Positions 7,214 through 16,148 are shown, counted from the stretch's first letter. The stretch: 53,079 nt of DNA from Caldisericota bacterium (GCA_024655865.1 JANLFM010000012.1:1-53079), one strand, 5' to 3'. Program-made: numbers and translations. Notes: generated by a model not told the origin, from the letters alone.

Positions 7214-8488
7214 TCACTCCAGAGCTATCATCTGTTCCCGAGCAGGACCAACGGAAACCAAAGAGATCCTTTTACCTAAGGCCTGTTCCAGAAACTTAAT
7301 GTATTCCAAAGCTCCTTTAGGCAAATCCTGCGGCTTTCTCGCTTGAGAGATATCCTCTCGCCACCCGGGCAAAGTCTCATAAATCGGTTCTACCCGATCA
7401 AAAGCCTCAGCAAAAGCTGGTAAGCCTTCGATCAGACGACTTTCAAATCTATATCCCACGCAGACCTTCAATTCTTCCAGTCCGCTTAAAACGTCGAGCT
7501 TGGTGAGCACTAATTCATCTGGGGAATTAGGGTAGATTACGTATTTAATCGCGGGGACATCGAACCAGCCACATCTTCTGGGGCGGCCAGTAGTTGTCCC
7601 ATACTCCCCTCCCCTATCCCGGAGGTATTGACCTATTTCCTCTTTCAGCTCAGTGGGAAATGGTCCGGTACCCACCCTGGTGGCATAGGCCTTAACTACA
7701 CCCATGATTCTATCGATTTGATGCGGTCCTAAACCGCATCCCAGAGAAACCATTCCCGCCATGGGAGAAGTTGAGGTCACAAAAGGATAGGTGCCCAATT
7801 CGTGATCCAGTAAGGCACCCTGGGCTCCCTCGAGCAGGATGGATTTTCCTTCGCGGTAAGCTTTTTGAAGAAGGATCAGGGTGTCGGTGACAAATGGTCT
7901 GAGAAACTCCGCATCCCTGAGCAGTTTTTCGTAGACCTCCTCAAGCTTCAAGGGATTTTCCCCAAAGATCAAGGTGAGGATTTTGTTTTTCTCCTGGAGG
8001 ATATTCTCCAGCTTGTCTTTGAGGTAAACGGGGTCGTAAAGCTCGCACACCCTGATTCCCTTTCGGGCTACTTTATCCGCAAAAACGGGACCGATCCCTT
8101 GTCCTGTTGTTCCTAACTTGCGTTTCCCCCTTACCTTTTCCTCGGCCAGATCGAGCATTTTGTGATAGGGAAGAATCAAGTGGCAGCGATCACTGACAAA
8201 AAGCTGTGCGTGCTTCTCCTGGCTGCTTTTCACCTCATCCAGTTCTCTGCGCATGGTGTCTATGTCCAGAACCACTCCATTGGCAATTACGCAGGTTTTA
8301 TCGGGATAGAGCATACCGGAAGGCAAGAGGTGAAAGCGGAAAATTCGACTGTTAACCTTCACAGTGTGGCCGGCATTAGGACCCCCATTAAAGCGAACCA
8401 CATAGTCATGTTGAGGAGCGAGGAAATCAATAATCCTCCCCTTTCCCTCGTCTCCCCAACCCAGCCCGATTAAAACTGTAGCAGGCAT
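7214..8488 (-). CDS. purA: Adenylosuccinate synthetase
   Basis: 424 residues, full length. The GTP-binding GWGDEGKG loop with catalytic Asp, NGGPNAGHTV with the catalytic His, GTTGQGIGP, LLEGAQG and GTTTGRPRRCGW are all present. It joins IMP and aspartate with GTP hydrolysis in the first step from IMP to AMP. It starts 3 bases after the stop of the FAD-dependent dehydrogenase, so the two are translated from one message. No other purine genes are nearby. Confidence 0.98.
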   Translation of the reverse strand: MPATVLIGLGWGDEGKGRIIDFLAPQHDYVVRFNGGPNAGHTVKVNSRIFRFHLLPSGMLYPDKTCVIANGVVLDIDTMRRELDEVKSSQEKHAQLFVSDRCHLILPYHKMLDLAEEKVRGKRKLGTTGQGIGPVFADKVARKGIRVCELYDPVYLKDKLENILQEKNKILTLIFGENPLKLEEVYEKLLRDAEFLRPFVTDTLILLQKAYREGKSILLEGAQGALLDHELGTYPFVTSTSPMAGMVSLGCGLGPHQIDRIMGVVKAYATRVGTGPFPTELKEEIGQYLRDRGGEYGTTTGRPRRCGWFDVPAIKYVIYPNSPDELVLTKLDVLSGLEELKVCVGYRFESRLIEGLPAFAEAFDRVEPIYETLPGWREDISQARKPQDLPKGALEYIKFLEQALGKRISLVSVGPAREQMIALE

Positions 8489-8491
8489 ATT

Positions 8492-9841
8492 TTATCCCTC
8501 TTTTCCTGTAATGCGCCGGGCGATCTCCCTTGCGGCAACCACCCCTGAAGCAGAAGCTTGGATCAAACCGCGAGAAACTCCCGCTCCATCTCCAATGTTA
8601 AAGAGATTTTGTATCTCGGTTTCCAGGACAGAATTCAATTTAGGACGCGATGAGTAGAATTTCACCTCCACCCCATAAAGGAGAGTGTGGCGGGAAGCTA
8701 ATCCCGGAGCGAGGAAATCAATCGCTTTAATCATCTCCAGAATATCAGTAAGGTACCTGTACGGGAGAACGAAGGAGAGGTCTCCCGGAGTAGCCTCTTT
8801 CAGGGTGGGTGTGACAATCCCGTGGGCGATTCTGTCCTTAGTGGAGCGGCGCCCGGATTCTAAGTCCCCCAACCTCTGGATGATCACGGTTCCTCCAAGG
8901 AGATTTGCCAGGCGCGCAATATAACGGCCGTAGGTTATAGGTTCTTTGAAGGGGTCGGTAAAACGGGTGGAAACCAGAATAGCGAAGTTCGAGTTCTCGG
9001 TCTTGCGGTTAGCATAGCTGTGGCCGTTGACCGTTATTATCCCCTCCGAGGATTCCATGGCCACCACTCCGTACGGGCACATGCAGAAGGTACGTACCCG
9101 ATCATCGAACGACTTGCTAAAGTACTCTAACTTAGCCTCAAAGGAAACACTGGTTAAGGGTTCAAGGACAGCTGCAGGAACCTCAACCCTAACTCCCACA
9201 TCTACCGGGTTTCGCGCCATAGTCAAATTCAAGCGGCGGCATTCCTCTACCCACCAGGCTGCGCCCTCTCTCCCGGGTGCCACGACCAGAAAATCGCTTT
9301 CAATGGCTTCACCATCAGCGATCTCCACACCCTTGGCTTTGCCGTTTTCGGTGAGAATTTTTGTTACCTGGACACCGGTGCGGATTTCCACCTTCTCTTT
9401 GAGGTAATCACGGAACCCTCTGAGGATGTTTTTGCAGTTATCAGTACCCAGGTGTCTGATACGTGAGGGGATAAAGCGCAAGCTTGCCAGGGCTGCTTTC
9501 CGGGAAAGATTGCTTAATTCATCTTCATTTGTGCCATAAATTGTGGAGGGGGCCCCAAATTCAAGATAGATTTGATCCACATAATGGATCAGGCTAAGAG
9601 CTTCTTCCAGTCCTCGAAAATCCCTGAGGTACCCTCCGATCTCAGGGGACAAGGTTAACTTTCCATCGGAGAAAGCCCCCGCCCCGCCCCAACCGGAGAT
9701 TAAGGAGGTTCTCTCGTCTATCTCCTTACCCTTTTCCAAAAGAAGGACGTTTATGGGCAAATTGGCCCTGGTCAACTCAATAGCGGTAAAGATTCCAGCT
9801 GGGCCAGCACCGACAATTATTAGATCATATTTTTTACTCAT
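8492..9841 (-). CDS. FAD-dependent dehydrogenase (COG2509 type)
   Basis: 449 residues. The N-terminal dinucleotide-binding motif IVGAGPAGIFTAIEL binds FAD, followed by SGWGGAGAFSDGKL typical of COG2509 dehydrogenases. The C-terminal LFNIGDGAGVSRGLIQASASG closes the flavin site. The physiological substrate is unknown; the protein is predicted to be a soluble flavoprotein oxidoreductase. It is the first protein gene of a unit leading into purA, and tRNA-Pro lies 33 bases upstream on the same strand. Confidence 0.88.
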   Translation of the reverse strand: MSKKYDLIIVGAGPAGIFTAIELTRANLPINVLLLEKGKEIDERTSLISGWGGAGAFSDGKLTLSPEIGGYLRDFRGLEEALSLIHYVDQIYLEFGAPSTIYGTNEDELSNLSRKAALASLRFIPSRIRHLGTDNCKNILRGFRDYLKEKVEIRTGVQVTKILTENGKAKGVEIADGEAIESDFLVVAPGREGAAWWVEECRRLNLTMARNPVDVGVRVEVPAAVLEPLTSVSFEAKLEYFSKSFDDRVRTFCMCPYGVVAMESSEGIITVNGHSYANRKTENSNFAILVSTRFTDPFKEPITYGRYIARLANLLGGTVIIQRLGDLESGRRSTKDRIAHGIVTPTLKEATPGDLSFVLPYRYLTDILEMIKAIDFLAPGLASRHTLLYGVEVKFYSSRPKLNSVLETEIQNLFNIGDGAGVSRGLIQASASGVVAAREIARRITGKEG

Positions 9842-9874
9842 TTTTGCCTGTCATTCCTGTCTTAGAAAATTAAA

Positions 9875-9952
<78 letters not shown>

Positions 9953-9971
9953 AACCAAAAATATGTTAGCA

Positions 9972-11303
9972 TTAAGGTTTTTTTCCTGCAAGGGTTTTGC
10001 GCTTTGAGCGCAGCTCAAAGAAAATCGGGGTCCCAATCAGACCAAGCCTGCTAATCAGTTGGTTTTTTAAGTAGCGTTCATAGGAGAAGTGTAGATTTTC
10101 CGCCTTGTTCACAAAAAAGAGGAAGACTGGCGGAGCTACTGACTTCTGGGTCACATAATATATCCGAAACTCCTTCCCTGGAGCCTGAGGCGGAGGGTGC
10201 GCCAGGGTAATCTCGGCAATCATTTTATTCAATAGGCTGGTGGCAAAGTGCCTCCGGTAACTGGAAAGAACTGCCACCAGCAAAGGCGTTAACTTATCTA
10301 AATTCATTCCGCTCTTTGCGGAAATAAAGATGGACTCCGCAAACGCCAAAAAATCAAGTTCTTTGGCCATGTATTCCTTGAATTGCGTCACTTTTTTAGG
10401 ATTAAAATCCACGAGATCACACTTATTCACCGCCACGATACAGGCCTTCTTTGCTTCCTGGATCATACCCGCTATTTTCCGATCCTGGGCCATGATTCCT
10501 TCCTCAGCGGAAATTACAAGAAGTGCCAGGTCGCACCTGGAGATGGCTTCCTGGGCGCGTAAATTACTCAAATATTCTAAATCCGTACTGATTTTGCTTT
10601 TCTTTTTGATCCCCGCTGTGTCAATTAAGAGAAAGATACCGTTAGGTGTTTCCCAGTAAGTGTCGATGGCATCCCGGGTAGTTCCCGGAATTTCGCTCAC
10701 GATCACCCTCTCTTGTCCTAAAAGGGCGTTGAGCAAGGCGGATTTGCCAACGTTCGGGCGCCCCACGATAGCTACCTTCCCAACCAATCTCCTTGTCGGG
10801 GGGATGGCCTCAGGCAGGCGCTGAGATATTTCATCAAGAAGTTCGCCTATATTAAAACCGTTCAGCCCGGATACCGGAATGGGGTCTCCCCAGCCTAAGG
10901 AGTAGAAGGCTAAAGCGGTGTTCGCCTGCAATATGGTATCCACTTTATTGGCAACCAGGATCACCGGTTTTCTGCTTTCTCGAACTATCCGTGAAACCTC
11001 CTGGTCTAAGGGCATAACTCCCTCTCTGGCATCCAAGACGAAAAGGATCAGGTCTACTTCCCTCATCATATTGAGCAGGATCTCCTGGGCTTTGACTTTG
11101 ACGGCATCGGAAGCATCCAGATCTAGCCCTCCGGAATCAATTAAAAGAAAGTGCTTATCGTTCCATTCTACCTCAGCCTGAAGCAAATCCCTGGTCACTC
11201 CCGGTTCCTCATGCACGATGGACTTCCGGGAGCGCACAATGCGGTTGAAAAGGGCGGACTTACCTACGTTGGGTCTTCCTACGATCAGGACCTTTGGGAG
11301 CAC
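9972..11303 (-). CDS. der: Ribosome-assembly GTPase Der (EngA)
   Basis: 443 residues with two tandem G domains and a C-terminal KH-like domain. The P-loops are GRPNVGKSALFN (about 8) and GRPNVGKSALLN (about 180); switch motifs DSGG and DTAG and the NKVD and NKCD specificity motifs are visible. It is needed for 50S subunit assembly. It starts with GTG at 11303, immediately after the cmk stop codon, as in many bacteria where cmk and der are linked. Confidence 0.97.
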   Translation of the reverse strand: MLPKVLIVGRPNVGKSALFNRIVRSRKSIVHEEPGVTRDLLQAEVEWNDKHFLLIDSGGLDLDASDAVKVKAQEILLNMMREVDLILFVLDAREGVMPLDQEVSRIVRESRKPVILVANKVDTILQANTALAFYSLGWGDPIPVSGLNGFNIGELLDEISQRLPEAIPPTRRLVGKVAIVGRPNVGKSALLNALLGQERVIVSEIPGTTRDAIDTYWETPNGIFLLIDTAGIKKKSKISTDLEYLSNLRAQEAISRCDLALLVISAEEGIMAQDRKIAGMIQEAKKACIVAVNKCDLVDFNPKKVTQFKEYMAKELDFLAFAESIFISAKSGMNLDKLTPLLVAVLSSYRRHFATSLLNKMIAEITLAHPPPQAPGKEFRIYYVTQKSVAPPVFLFFVNKAENLHFSYERYLKNQLISRLGLIGTPIFFELRSKRKTLAGKKP

Positions 11304-11969
11304 TTAGCTCATCCTTTCCTCAATCAGTTTGATTACCAGGTCAATCGTCTCGTCCAGGCTCAGAGAGGAAGTGTCAATGATTACGGCGTCTTCGGCTGGG
11401 CGTGTAGGAGCGACGTCTCGCGTGGAGTCAATGGAATCACGCAGACGGATGTTTTCTTCCGCTTCCGCATCCGATCTAGGAAAAGGAAGCCTCTTATTCT
11501 GAGCAGCTCTGCGCTGTGCACGGATTTCTTCCCGAGCTACAAGAAAAATTTTCACCTGAGCCTCCGGAAAAACCACTGTCCCTATGTCTCGGCCTTCCAC
11601 TACGATCTTTTTCCCGGTGGCATACTCCCTGAGAAAACTATTCACTTTCTCTCTCACAACAGGAATCTTGGCTACCTCCGAGACGTACTTCTCTATCTCG
11701 GGAGAACGGAGGAGCTCTGTAACCACTACCCCCTCAAGGTAGTGGTCTGGGGGACGGTAATCAAAACGGAGCCCTACCAACTCTCTTTTTAGGGCGTATT
11801 CATCCTTCCAGTTAATGCGATTCTTCAAGAAATAAAGGGTCACAAAGCGATAGAAGGAACCGGAATCCAATCGCTCCCAGGAGAAATGACGAGCAACAGC
11901 AATCGCAATGGTGCTCTTGCCTGAGGCCGCAAGCCCGTCAATAGCTACCACAAATTGCTGGAAATTCAC
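11304..11969 (-). CDS. cmk: Cytidylate kinase
   Basis: 221 residues. The P-loop is GLAASGKSTIA, and GRDIGTVVFPEA and the lid RLRDSIDSTRDVAP are family signatures. It phosphorylates CMP and dCMP with ATP. The start GTG overlaps the stop of the preceding small gene (GTGA), so translation is coupled; der follows directly. Confidence 0.97.
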   Translation of the reverse strand: MNFQQFVVAIDGLAASGKSTIAIAVARHFSWERLDSGSFYRFVTLYFLKNRINWKDEYALKRELVGLRFDYRPPDHYLEGVVVTELLRSPEIEKYVSEVAKIPVVREKVNSFLREYATGKKIVVEGRDIGTVVFPEAQVKIFLVAREEIRAQRRAAQNKRLPFPRSDAEAEENIRLRDSIDSTRDVAPTRPAEDAVIIDTSSLSLDETIDLVIKLIEERMS

Positions 11970-12268
11970 TTCGAGATTAGAAGCTCCTTCACCCTTAAAG
12001 CGAGGTCCCTTTCGTCCTGAACCCCGTTCAAATCCAGGTGCTGCCCCATCAACCCTTCGATCAATCCTCGGATTACCTCACCGCGCCAGAGTTGCTTTCC
12101 ACCGCGGGCTTTGCACTCCTTGGCTATCTGGTCTATCCAGCGCACCTGATGCTGATAAAGGAAGGCAATAATTTTCTCCGTGGCCTCTGTGGGTGCAGGA
12201 TGCGTCCTATCAGGAACTTCGGCCTTTTGCTTTCTCTCTTCACGCATTAAATCACTAAACCTTGGCAT
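11966..12268 (-). CDS. Small unknown protein, possibly ribbon-helix-helix-like
   Basis: 100 residues, not recognised. A charged, Pro-containing N-terminal tail (about 1-30) is followed by a helical region. The stretch RWIDQIAKECKARGG then QLWRGEVIRGLIEGL looks like the two helices of a ribbon-helix-helix fold, but this is pattern reading only. It overlaps the ATPase gene upstream by 14 bases and cmk downstream by 4, so it is clearly part of the operon and is likely real. A DNA-binding partner of the ATPase is one possibility. Confidence 0.7.
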   Translation of the reverse strand: MPRFSDLMREERKQKAEVPDRTHPAPTEATEKIIAFLYQHQVRWIDQIAKECKARGGKQLWRGEVIRGLIEGLMGQHLDLNGVQDERDLALRVKELLISK

Positions 12269-13067
12269 CTTCTAAAACACCTCCCAGGTCTTTGACTACA
12301 TCCTGAACAATTTGGCTCGTGAGCGTCTTGGTGCGCCTGATGTACCCCTCAAGCAGACACATATCGCAGATCATGTTAATCAATCTGGGGATTCCCGCGG
12401 AATAATTGTATATTTCTTTCACCGCATCTTGCTGAAAAGGGAAAAGAGGGGCACCGGCAACCCTCATCCTGTAAACGATATACTCCAGGGTCTCCTTGTC
12501 GTTCAAAGGCCCAAGCTGAGCCCGGATCACAATCCTCTGGTTCAACTGGGGAATTTTCCTCAGCTTTCTTTCCAGCTCTGGCTGGCCAACCAGGATCACC
12601 GTGAACAGCTTTTCCTTGTTAGTTTCCCAGTTTGTGAGCAGCCTAATCTCCTCTAAGGATTCCCTAGAAACTAATTGGGCTTCATCTAAGATGATGACCA
12701 GATAAACACCCTCCTCTAATTGCTGAAGAGCGAACTTTCTTAAAAGCACTACGATGTCCCGTTTGAACCGGGGTACTAATTCGAAGCCAAACTCATAGGC
12801 GGCATCCTTCAGAAGCTGAGTCGGGGTATTCTTAGGGTTAAGGAGCACAGCGTGTTTGATATTCTTCATCTGCATGAGTAGAGCCCTGGTCAATGTGGTC
12901 TTTCCCGTTCCTATGGCTCCTGTGAGCATAGCCAGGCCCTTGCGGGAAAGAATGGCGTATTTTATTCTGGCCAGTGCCTCCTCATGTTGAGGACTGAGGT
13001 AGAAAAAAGCAGGATCGGGAGTGGTACCGAACGGCTGTTCTTTTAGGCCCCAAAAACTTTCGTACAC
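12255..13067 (-). CDS. ExeA/GspA-like AAA ATPase
   Basis: 270 residues. Typical opening of the family (SFWGLKEQPFGTTPDP), Walker A GAIGTGKTT (about residue 50), Walker B VIILDEAQ, and a sensor region GQPELERKL. ExeA-type ATPases serve secretion or are related to transposition helper ATPases; this one lacks the peptidoglycan-binding C-terminal domain of full ExeA and lies in a housekeeping operon (ridA upstream, a small unknown and cmk downstream). The function here is unknown. Confidence 0.85.
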   Translation of the reverse strand: MYESFWGLKEQPFGTTPDPAFFYLSPQHEEALARIKYAILSRKGLAMLTGAIGTGKTTLTRALLMQMKNIKHAVLLNPKNTPTQLLKDAAYEFGFELVPRFKRDIVVLLRKFALQQLEEGVYLVIILDEAQLVSRESLEEIRLLTNWETNKEKLFTVILVGQPELERKLRKIPQLNQRIVIRAQLGPLNDKETLEYIVYRMRVAGAPLFPFQQDAVKEIYNYSAGIPRLINMICDMCLLEGYIRRTKTLTSQIVQDVVKDLGGVLEDAKV

Positions 13068-13072
13068 TTTCC

Positions 13073-13450
13073 TTATCTTCCCTTAAAGGCGACTACTTCG
13101 ATCTCTATTTTAGCACCCCGGGGAAGAGCGGCGACCTGGACGGTTGTTCGTGCCGGATAGGGTTCCTCGAAATATCTGGAATAAACGTTATTCACGATAG
13201 AAAAGTCCTGCATGTCACTGAGGTAGATGGTAGTTTTTACTACCTGGGTCAGGGAACATCCTGCTTGTTCCAATAGTCCTTTGATGTTTTCTAAAACCAA
13301 CTCCGCTTGAGCGCCCACATCCCCGGAAAGGAGCGAGCCATCCTCTTTCAGGGGAATCTGGCCGGAGACAAAAAGAAAACCGTTAACTTCAATCGCTGGA
13401 GAATACGGCCCGATCGGTTTCGCTGGTCCGAAATGAGCTCTTTTTTCCAT
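13073..13450 (-). CDS. ridA: RidA family 2-iminobutanoate/2-iminopropanoate deaminase
   Basis: 125 residues. Family blocks PIGPYSPAI, FVSGQIP and PARTTVQVAALPRGAKIEIE are intact, including the substrate-binding Arg (ART) and the late Glu. It hydrolyses reactive imine intermediates made by PLP enzymes. A strong site AAGGAGGG precedes the ATG at 13450. Its first 62 bases overlap the extended 3' end of rimO in another frame, and the ATPase gene begins 5 bases after it. Confidence 0.96.
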   Translation of the reverse strand: MEKRAHFGPAKPIGPYSPAIEVNGFLFVSGQIPLKEDGSLLSGDVGAQAELVLENIKGLLEQAGCSLTQVVKTTIYLSDMQDFSIVNNVYSRYFEEPYPARTTVQVAALPRGAKIEIEVVAFKGR

Positions 13451-14723
13451 CTCCGCCCTCCTTGTCTATTTTTCCTATTAAACTATAAATGTTGGCCTTT
13501 GTAACGCGAATTGGATAAAAAGCCCCAGGAGAAAGATTCGCTTTAATCTTTATCAGGCAGTCTATCTCAGGGGCATCCCTGTATGTGCGCCCGATGGCGT
13601 AATCCCCCTCCACTCGGTCAATGAGGACGAGCTCCGTGCCTCCCAAAAGCTTCTTGTTCTTTTGACGGTAAATTTCCTTTTGCAGGGCTAAAATTTCATT
13701 GTAGCGGACGAGTTTTTCCCTCTCTTCCACCTGATCTGGAAAAGATTTAGCCTCGGCTCCTTCTTCTGGATAAAAGGGGAAAACGGCCAGCCTTTCAAAG
13801 CGAACTTCTTGAATGAAGTCCACAAGCTTTCGAAACTCTTTTTCTCGCTCGCCGGGAAAGCCCACGATAAAAGTAGAGCGCAAGGCGGCTTGAGGCCAGA
13901 TGGTGCGCACAAGCTCAACAAGCTTACGAACCTCCTTTTCCCTCTGGCCTCTTCTCATCGAAGCGAGGATCTTAGAATCCACATGCTGCAAGGGAATGTC
14001 CAGGTAAGGAACCACTCCAGGAATGGATTTCAATGAAGTTAAGAACTCCTCGTCGATAAGTTGAGGATAAAGATAAAGGAGGCGAATCCATGGGAAACCA
14101 ATCCGAGAGATGGCATCCAGAAGCTTAATCAGAAGGGGTTTTCCCTTTAAATCAAGGCCCCAAAAGGTAGTGTCCTGAGCCACGAGCACAAGCTCCTGAA
14201 CCCCCATCTCCTTTAGATCTTTTGCTTCCTCAAGGAGGGGTTCCAGCTTAAGGGAGCGATATCTTCCCCGGAGGTGAGGAATCAAGCAGAAAGTGCATTC
14301 CCTGTTACACCCTTCGGCGATTTTCAAGTAAGCGTAGGGGAAAGTGGTAAGGACCCTGGGAGCCCCTTTTTCCTCTAAGGAACAAGTGGTGTCCTTATAA
14401 ATTAAGCTATCAATTTCAGGATATTGTTCTCTGAGCTCCTCCCCTACCCTTTCGGGAAGACAGCCCAGGACTATAATCTTTTTCAGCCTTCCTTGCTTCT
14501 TCCACTTAACTGCTTGCCTGATGAAGCTCATGCTTTCATCTACAGCGGGTTTTATGAATGCGCAGGTATTAATTAAAAGCAAATCGGATTCCTCTGGCTC
14601 CGTGATTGCGTAACCTTTCTGGGCGTAATCGGCAAAAAGCCTTTCTCCATCAACCTGGTTTTTGGGACAACCCAGGTTGATCAGGGAAACTTTTTCCGGT
14701 TTTTTACCCTTAGTTATGGCCAT
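13389..14723 (-). CDS. rimO: Ribosomal protein S12 methylthiotransferase RimO
   Basis: 444 residues. The N-terminal MTTase domain has cysteines in NLGCPKN, INTCAF and VLGCLPE for the auxiliary cluster; the radical SAM motif is CNRECTFC; a TRAM domain ends around LIGKID. It adds a methylthio group to Asp of S12. The natural TRAM end is followed by about 25 extra charged residues that run into ridA, giving a 62-base overlap, so the stop codon seems to have moved downstream. It overlaps the rodZ-like gene by 10 bases. Confidence 0.95.
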   Translation of the reverse strand: MAITKGKKPEKVSLINLGCPKNQVDGERLFADYAQKGYAITEPEESDLLLINTCAFIKPAVDESMSFIRQAVKWKKQGRLKKIIVLGCLPERVGEELREQYPEIDSLIYKDTTCSLEEKGAPRVLTTFPYAYLKIAEGCNRECTFCLIPHLRGRYRSLKLEPLLEEAKDLKEMGVQELVLVAQDTTFWGLDLKGKPLLIKLLDAISRIGFPWIRLLYLYPQLIDEEFLTSLKSIPGVVPYLDIPLQHVDSKILASMRRGQREKEVRKLVELVRTIWPQAALRSTFIVGFPGEREKEFRKLVDFIQEVRFERLAVFPFYPEEGAEAKSFPDQVEEREKLVRYNEILALQKEIYRQKNKKLLGGTELVLIDRVEGDYAIGRTYRDAPEIDCLIKIKANLSPGAFYPIRVTKANIYSLIGKIDKEGGDGKKSSFRTSETDRAVFSSD

Positions 14724-15463
14724 TGGAAAGTGGTATCCGTGCCAGGAGAGATCTCTTGATCTTCAATAAATAGTTTGAAATTCTGGGGGTCATCGAAATG
14801 CAAGATAAAGCTTTCTCCCCTCCAGGTGCCCTTTTGCCCGGGCGAAAGTTCTCCCTGGAATTGGACCTTTCCATCAATTATCACTTCAATGGTCCCCTGA
14901 TTCACAGCCTGAACTTGAAGTTGAACTATTTTCCCAGGTGGGGTGGGTTGAGAACTCAGAGTGGGAGTGGTTACCACTTCTGACGGTTTAGTGGTGCTTG
15001 CAGAAGTTGAGGAGGGAAGCGGGCTAATCTCAGAGGGGGAAGCGGAGGGAGAAACGGTAGTTTCCAGGTTACCTTTTGGGAGAATCAAGTCAAGAAAAAC
15101 CAGGATCAAAAGGAAACATAGAAGGGCTGCCCCTGAAATTAATAAAAAGGATCGGAGCGGGTTTTTTCTGCGATAAAAGAGCCTCTCCTTCCGAGGTGGG
15201 GAGGGAAGATCCAAAAGATACGAGGCTGGGACTGTGTCTTCGATACTTGAAAGGAGAGGAGCGGGGTCAAGGCCCAAAAACTCCGCGTACTTTCTTACGT
15301 AAGCGCGTACGTAGGCCAGAGCGGGAATTTCGTGAAACCTGTTCTCCTCAATTGCTAAAAGGTAGTTCAATCTAATATGGGTAGCCTTTTCCACCTCTTC
15401 CAGGATAATTCCCTTGGAGGTGCGGGCGTTATAGAGGGTTTTCCCAACATCTAATTTTGCCAT
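14714..15463 (-). CDS. rodZ: RodZ-like HTH and DUF4115 membrane protein
   Basis: 249 residues from ATG 15463. Cytosolic HTH_25 domain (about 1-70, with KGIILEEVEKATHIR), a basic stretch, one membrane helix (about 103-125), a Ser/Thr/Pro-rich linker (about 135-170) and a C-terminal DUF4115 domain. RodZ links MreB to cell-wall elongation. A TTG at 15499 extends the frame by 12 codons but coincides with the -35 box TTGACA, so ATG 15463 is preferred. That makes the mRNA nearly leaderless. It is divergent from lexA. Confidence 0.88.
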   Translation of the reverse strand: MAKLDVGKTLYNARTSKGIILEEVEKATHIRLNYLLAIEENRFHEIPALAYVRAYVRKYAEFLGLDPAPLLSSIEDTVPASYLLDLPSPPRKERLFYRRKNPLRSFLLISGAALLCFLLILVFLDLILPKGNLETTVSPSASPSEISPLPSSTSASTTKPSEVVTTPTLSSQPTPPGKIVQLQVQAVNQGTIEVIIDGKVQFQGELSPGQKGTWRGESFILHFDDPQNFKLFIEDQEISPGTDTTFQWP

Positions 15464-15470
15464 CCTGTTT

Positions 15471-15499
15471 ATCTTAAAAACCCTTAAAATTCCTGTCAA
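15471..15499 (-). promoter_or_regulatory. rodZ promoter
   Basis: On the minus strand a perfect TTGACA (15499-15494), a 17-base spacer and TAAGAT (15476-15471). Only 7 bases separate the -10 box from the ATG at 15463, so the transcript is predicted to be leaderless or to have a leader of one or two bases. Confidence 0.65.
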
Positions 15500-15508
15500 A
15501 GAATTCTT
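15499..15508. promoter_or_regulatory. AAGAATTCTT palindrome between rodZ and lexA
   Basis: A perfect 10-bp palindrome touching the rodZ -35 box and lying 9 bases before the lexA -35 box. It is in a good place for an operator, but it does not match the GAAC-N4-GTTC Gram-positive LexA box, so its role is a guess. Confidence 0.3.
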
Positions 15509-15517
15509 ATTAAAAAC

Positions 15518-15546
15518 TTGTGCCCCAAGGACTTTTTACTTATTAT
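15518..15546 (+). promoter_or_regulatory. lexA promoter
   Basis: TTGTGC (15518-15523), a 17-base spacer and TATTAT (15541-15546). The start codon lies 11 bases after the -10 box, so the leader would be about 5 bases and there is no ribosome site. Confidence 0.6.
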
Positions 15547-15557
15547 TTATTTGCCTG

Positions 15558-16148
15558 ATGGAAAAATTAACTGAAATCCAGCAAAAAATACTTCAATTTC
15601 TAACGCAGAAGGTCTCAAGGGGGCAAGGAGTGCCTTCTGTGCGAGAGATCTGTAATGCTGTGGGTCTTAGATCCACATCCTCAGTTCACGCACAACTGGC
15701 GATGCTGGAAAGGAAGGGTTACATCAGGAGGACTCCTTTCAAAAGTCGATCTATCGAGGTTATAGGAATTTCCAGCTCCGTTCCCAGGGTCCCCCTGGTT
15801 GGCAGAGTAAGGGCTGGGCAACCCAACCTTGCTCAAGAGGAGTGGATTGGCTTTTTTCCCTTACCCGAAGTCTTCCGAGGGGCCGATTGTTTTGTTCTCA
15901 ATGTAAAGGGAGACTCCATGGTGGAGGCGGGGATTCAAGAGGGGGACTACGTGATTGTGCGCCGGCAAGCGCAGGCGGAAAATGGAGATATCGTGGTGGC
16001 TTTAATTGATGATGAGGCCACGATCAAAAGGTTTAAAAAATCTCAGGCTGAAATTGTGCTTGAGCCCGCAAATCCTAAATATCAACCCATCGTTACAAAG
16101 GATGTGCTCATCCTGGGCAAGGTAATTGGCCTTTTCCGCATCATTTAG
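15558..16148 (+). CDS. lexA: LexA repressor
   Basis: 196 residues. N-terminal winged helix (about 1-65, PSVREICNAVGLRSTSSVH), the self-cleavage Ala-Gly in VRAGQP (about 88-93), and the catalytic dyad Ser in GDSM and Lys in ATIKRF. It represses SOS genes until RecA promotes autocleavage. The gene is divergent from rodZ, has a near-leaderless promoter, and its 3' end overlaps the convergent ynbB gene by 8 bases. No canonical LexA box was found before it, so the operator in this lineage may differ. Confidence 0.96.
   Translation: MEKLTEIQQKILQFLTQKVSRGQGVPSVREICNAVGLRSTSSVHAQLAMLERKGYIRRTPFKSRSIEVIGISSSVPRVPLVGRVRAGQPNLAQEEWIGFFPLPEVFRGADCFVLNVKGDSMVEAGIQEGDYVIVRRQAQAENGDIVVALIDDEATIKRFKKSQAEIVLEPANPKYQPIVTKDVLILGKVIGLFRII

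Noticed and set aside
15464-15557. Canonical Gram-positive LexA box (GAAC-N4-GTTC)
   Set aside because: Searched by eye in both orientations; only the AAGAATTCTT palindrome is present and it does not fit the consensus.
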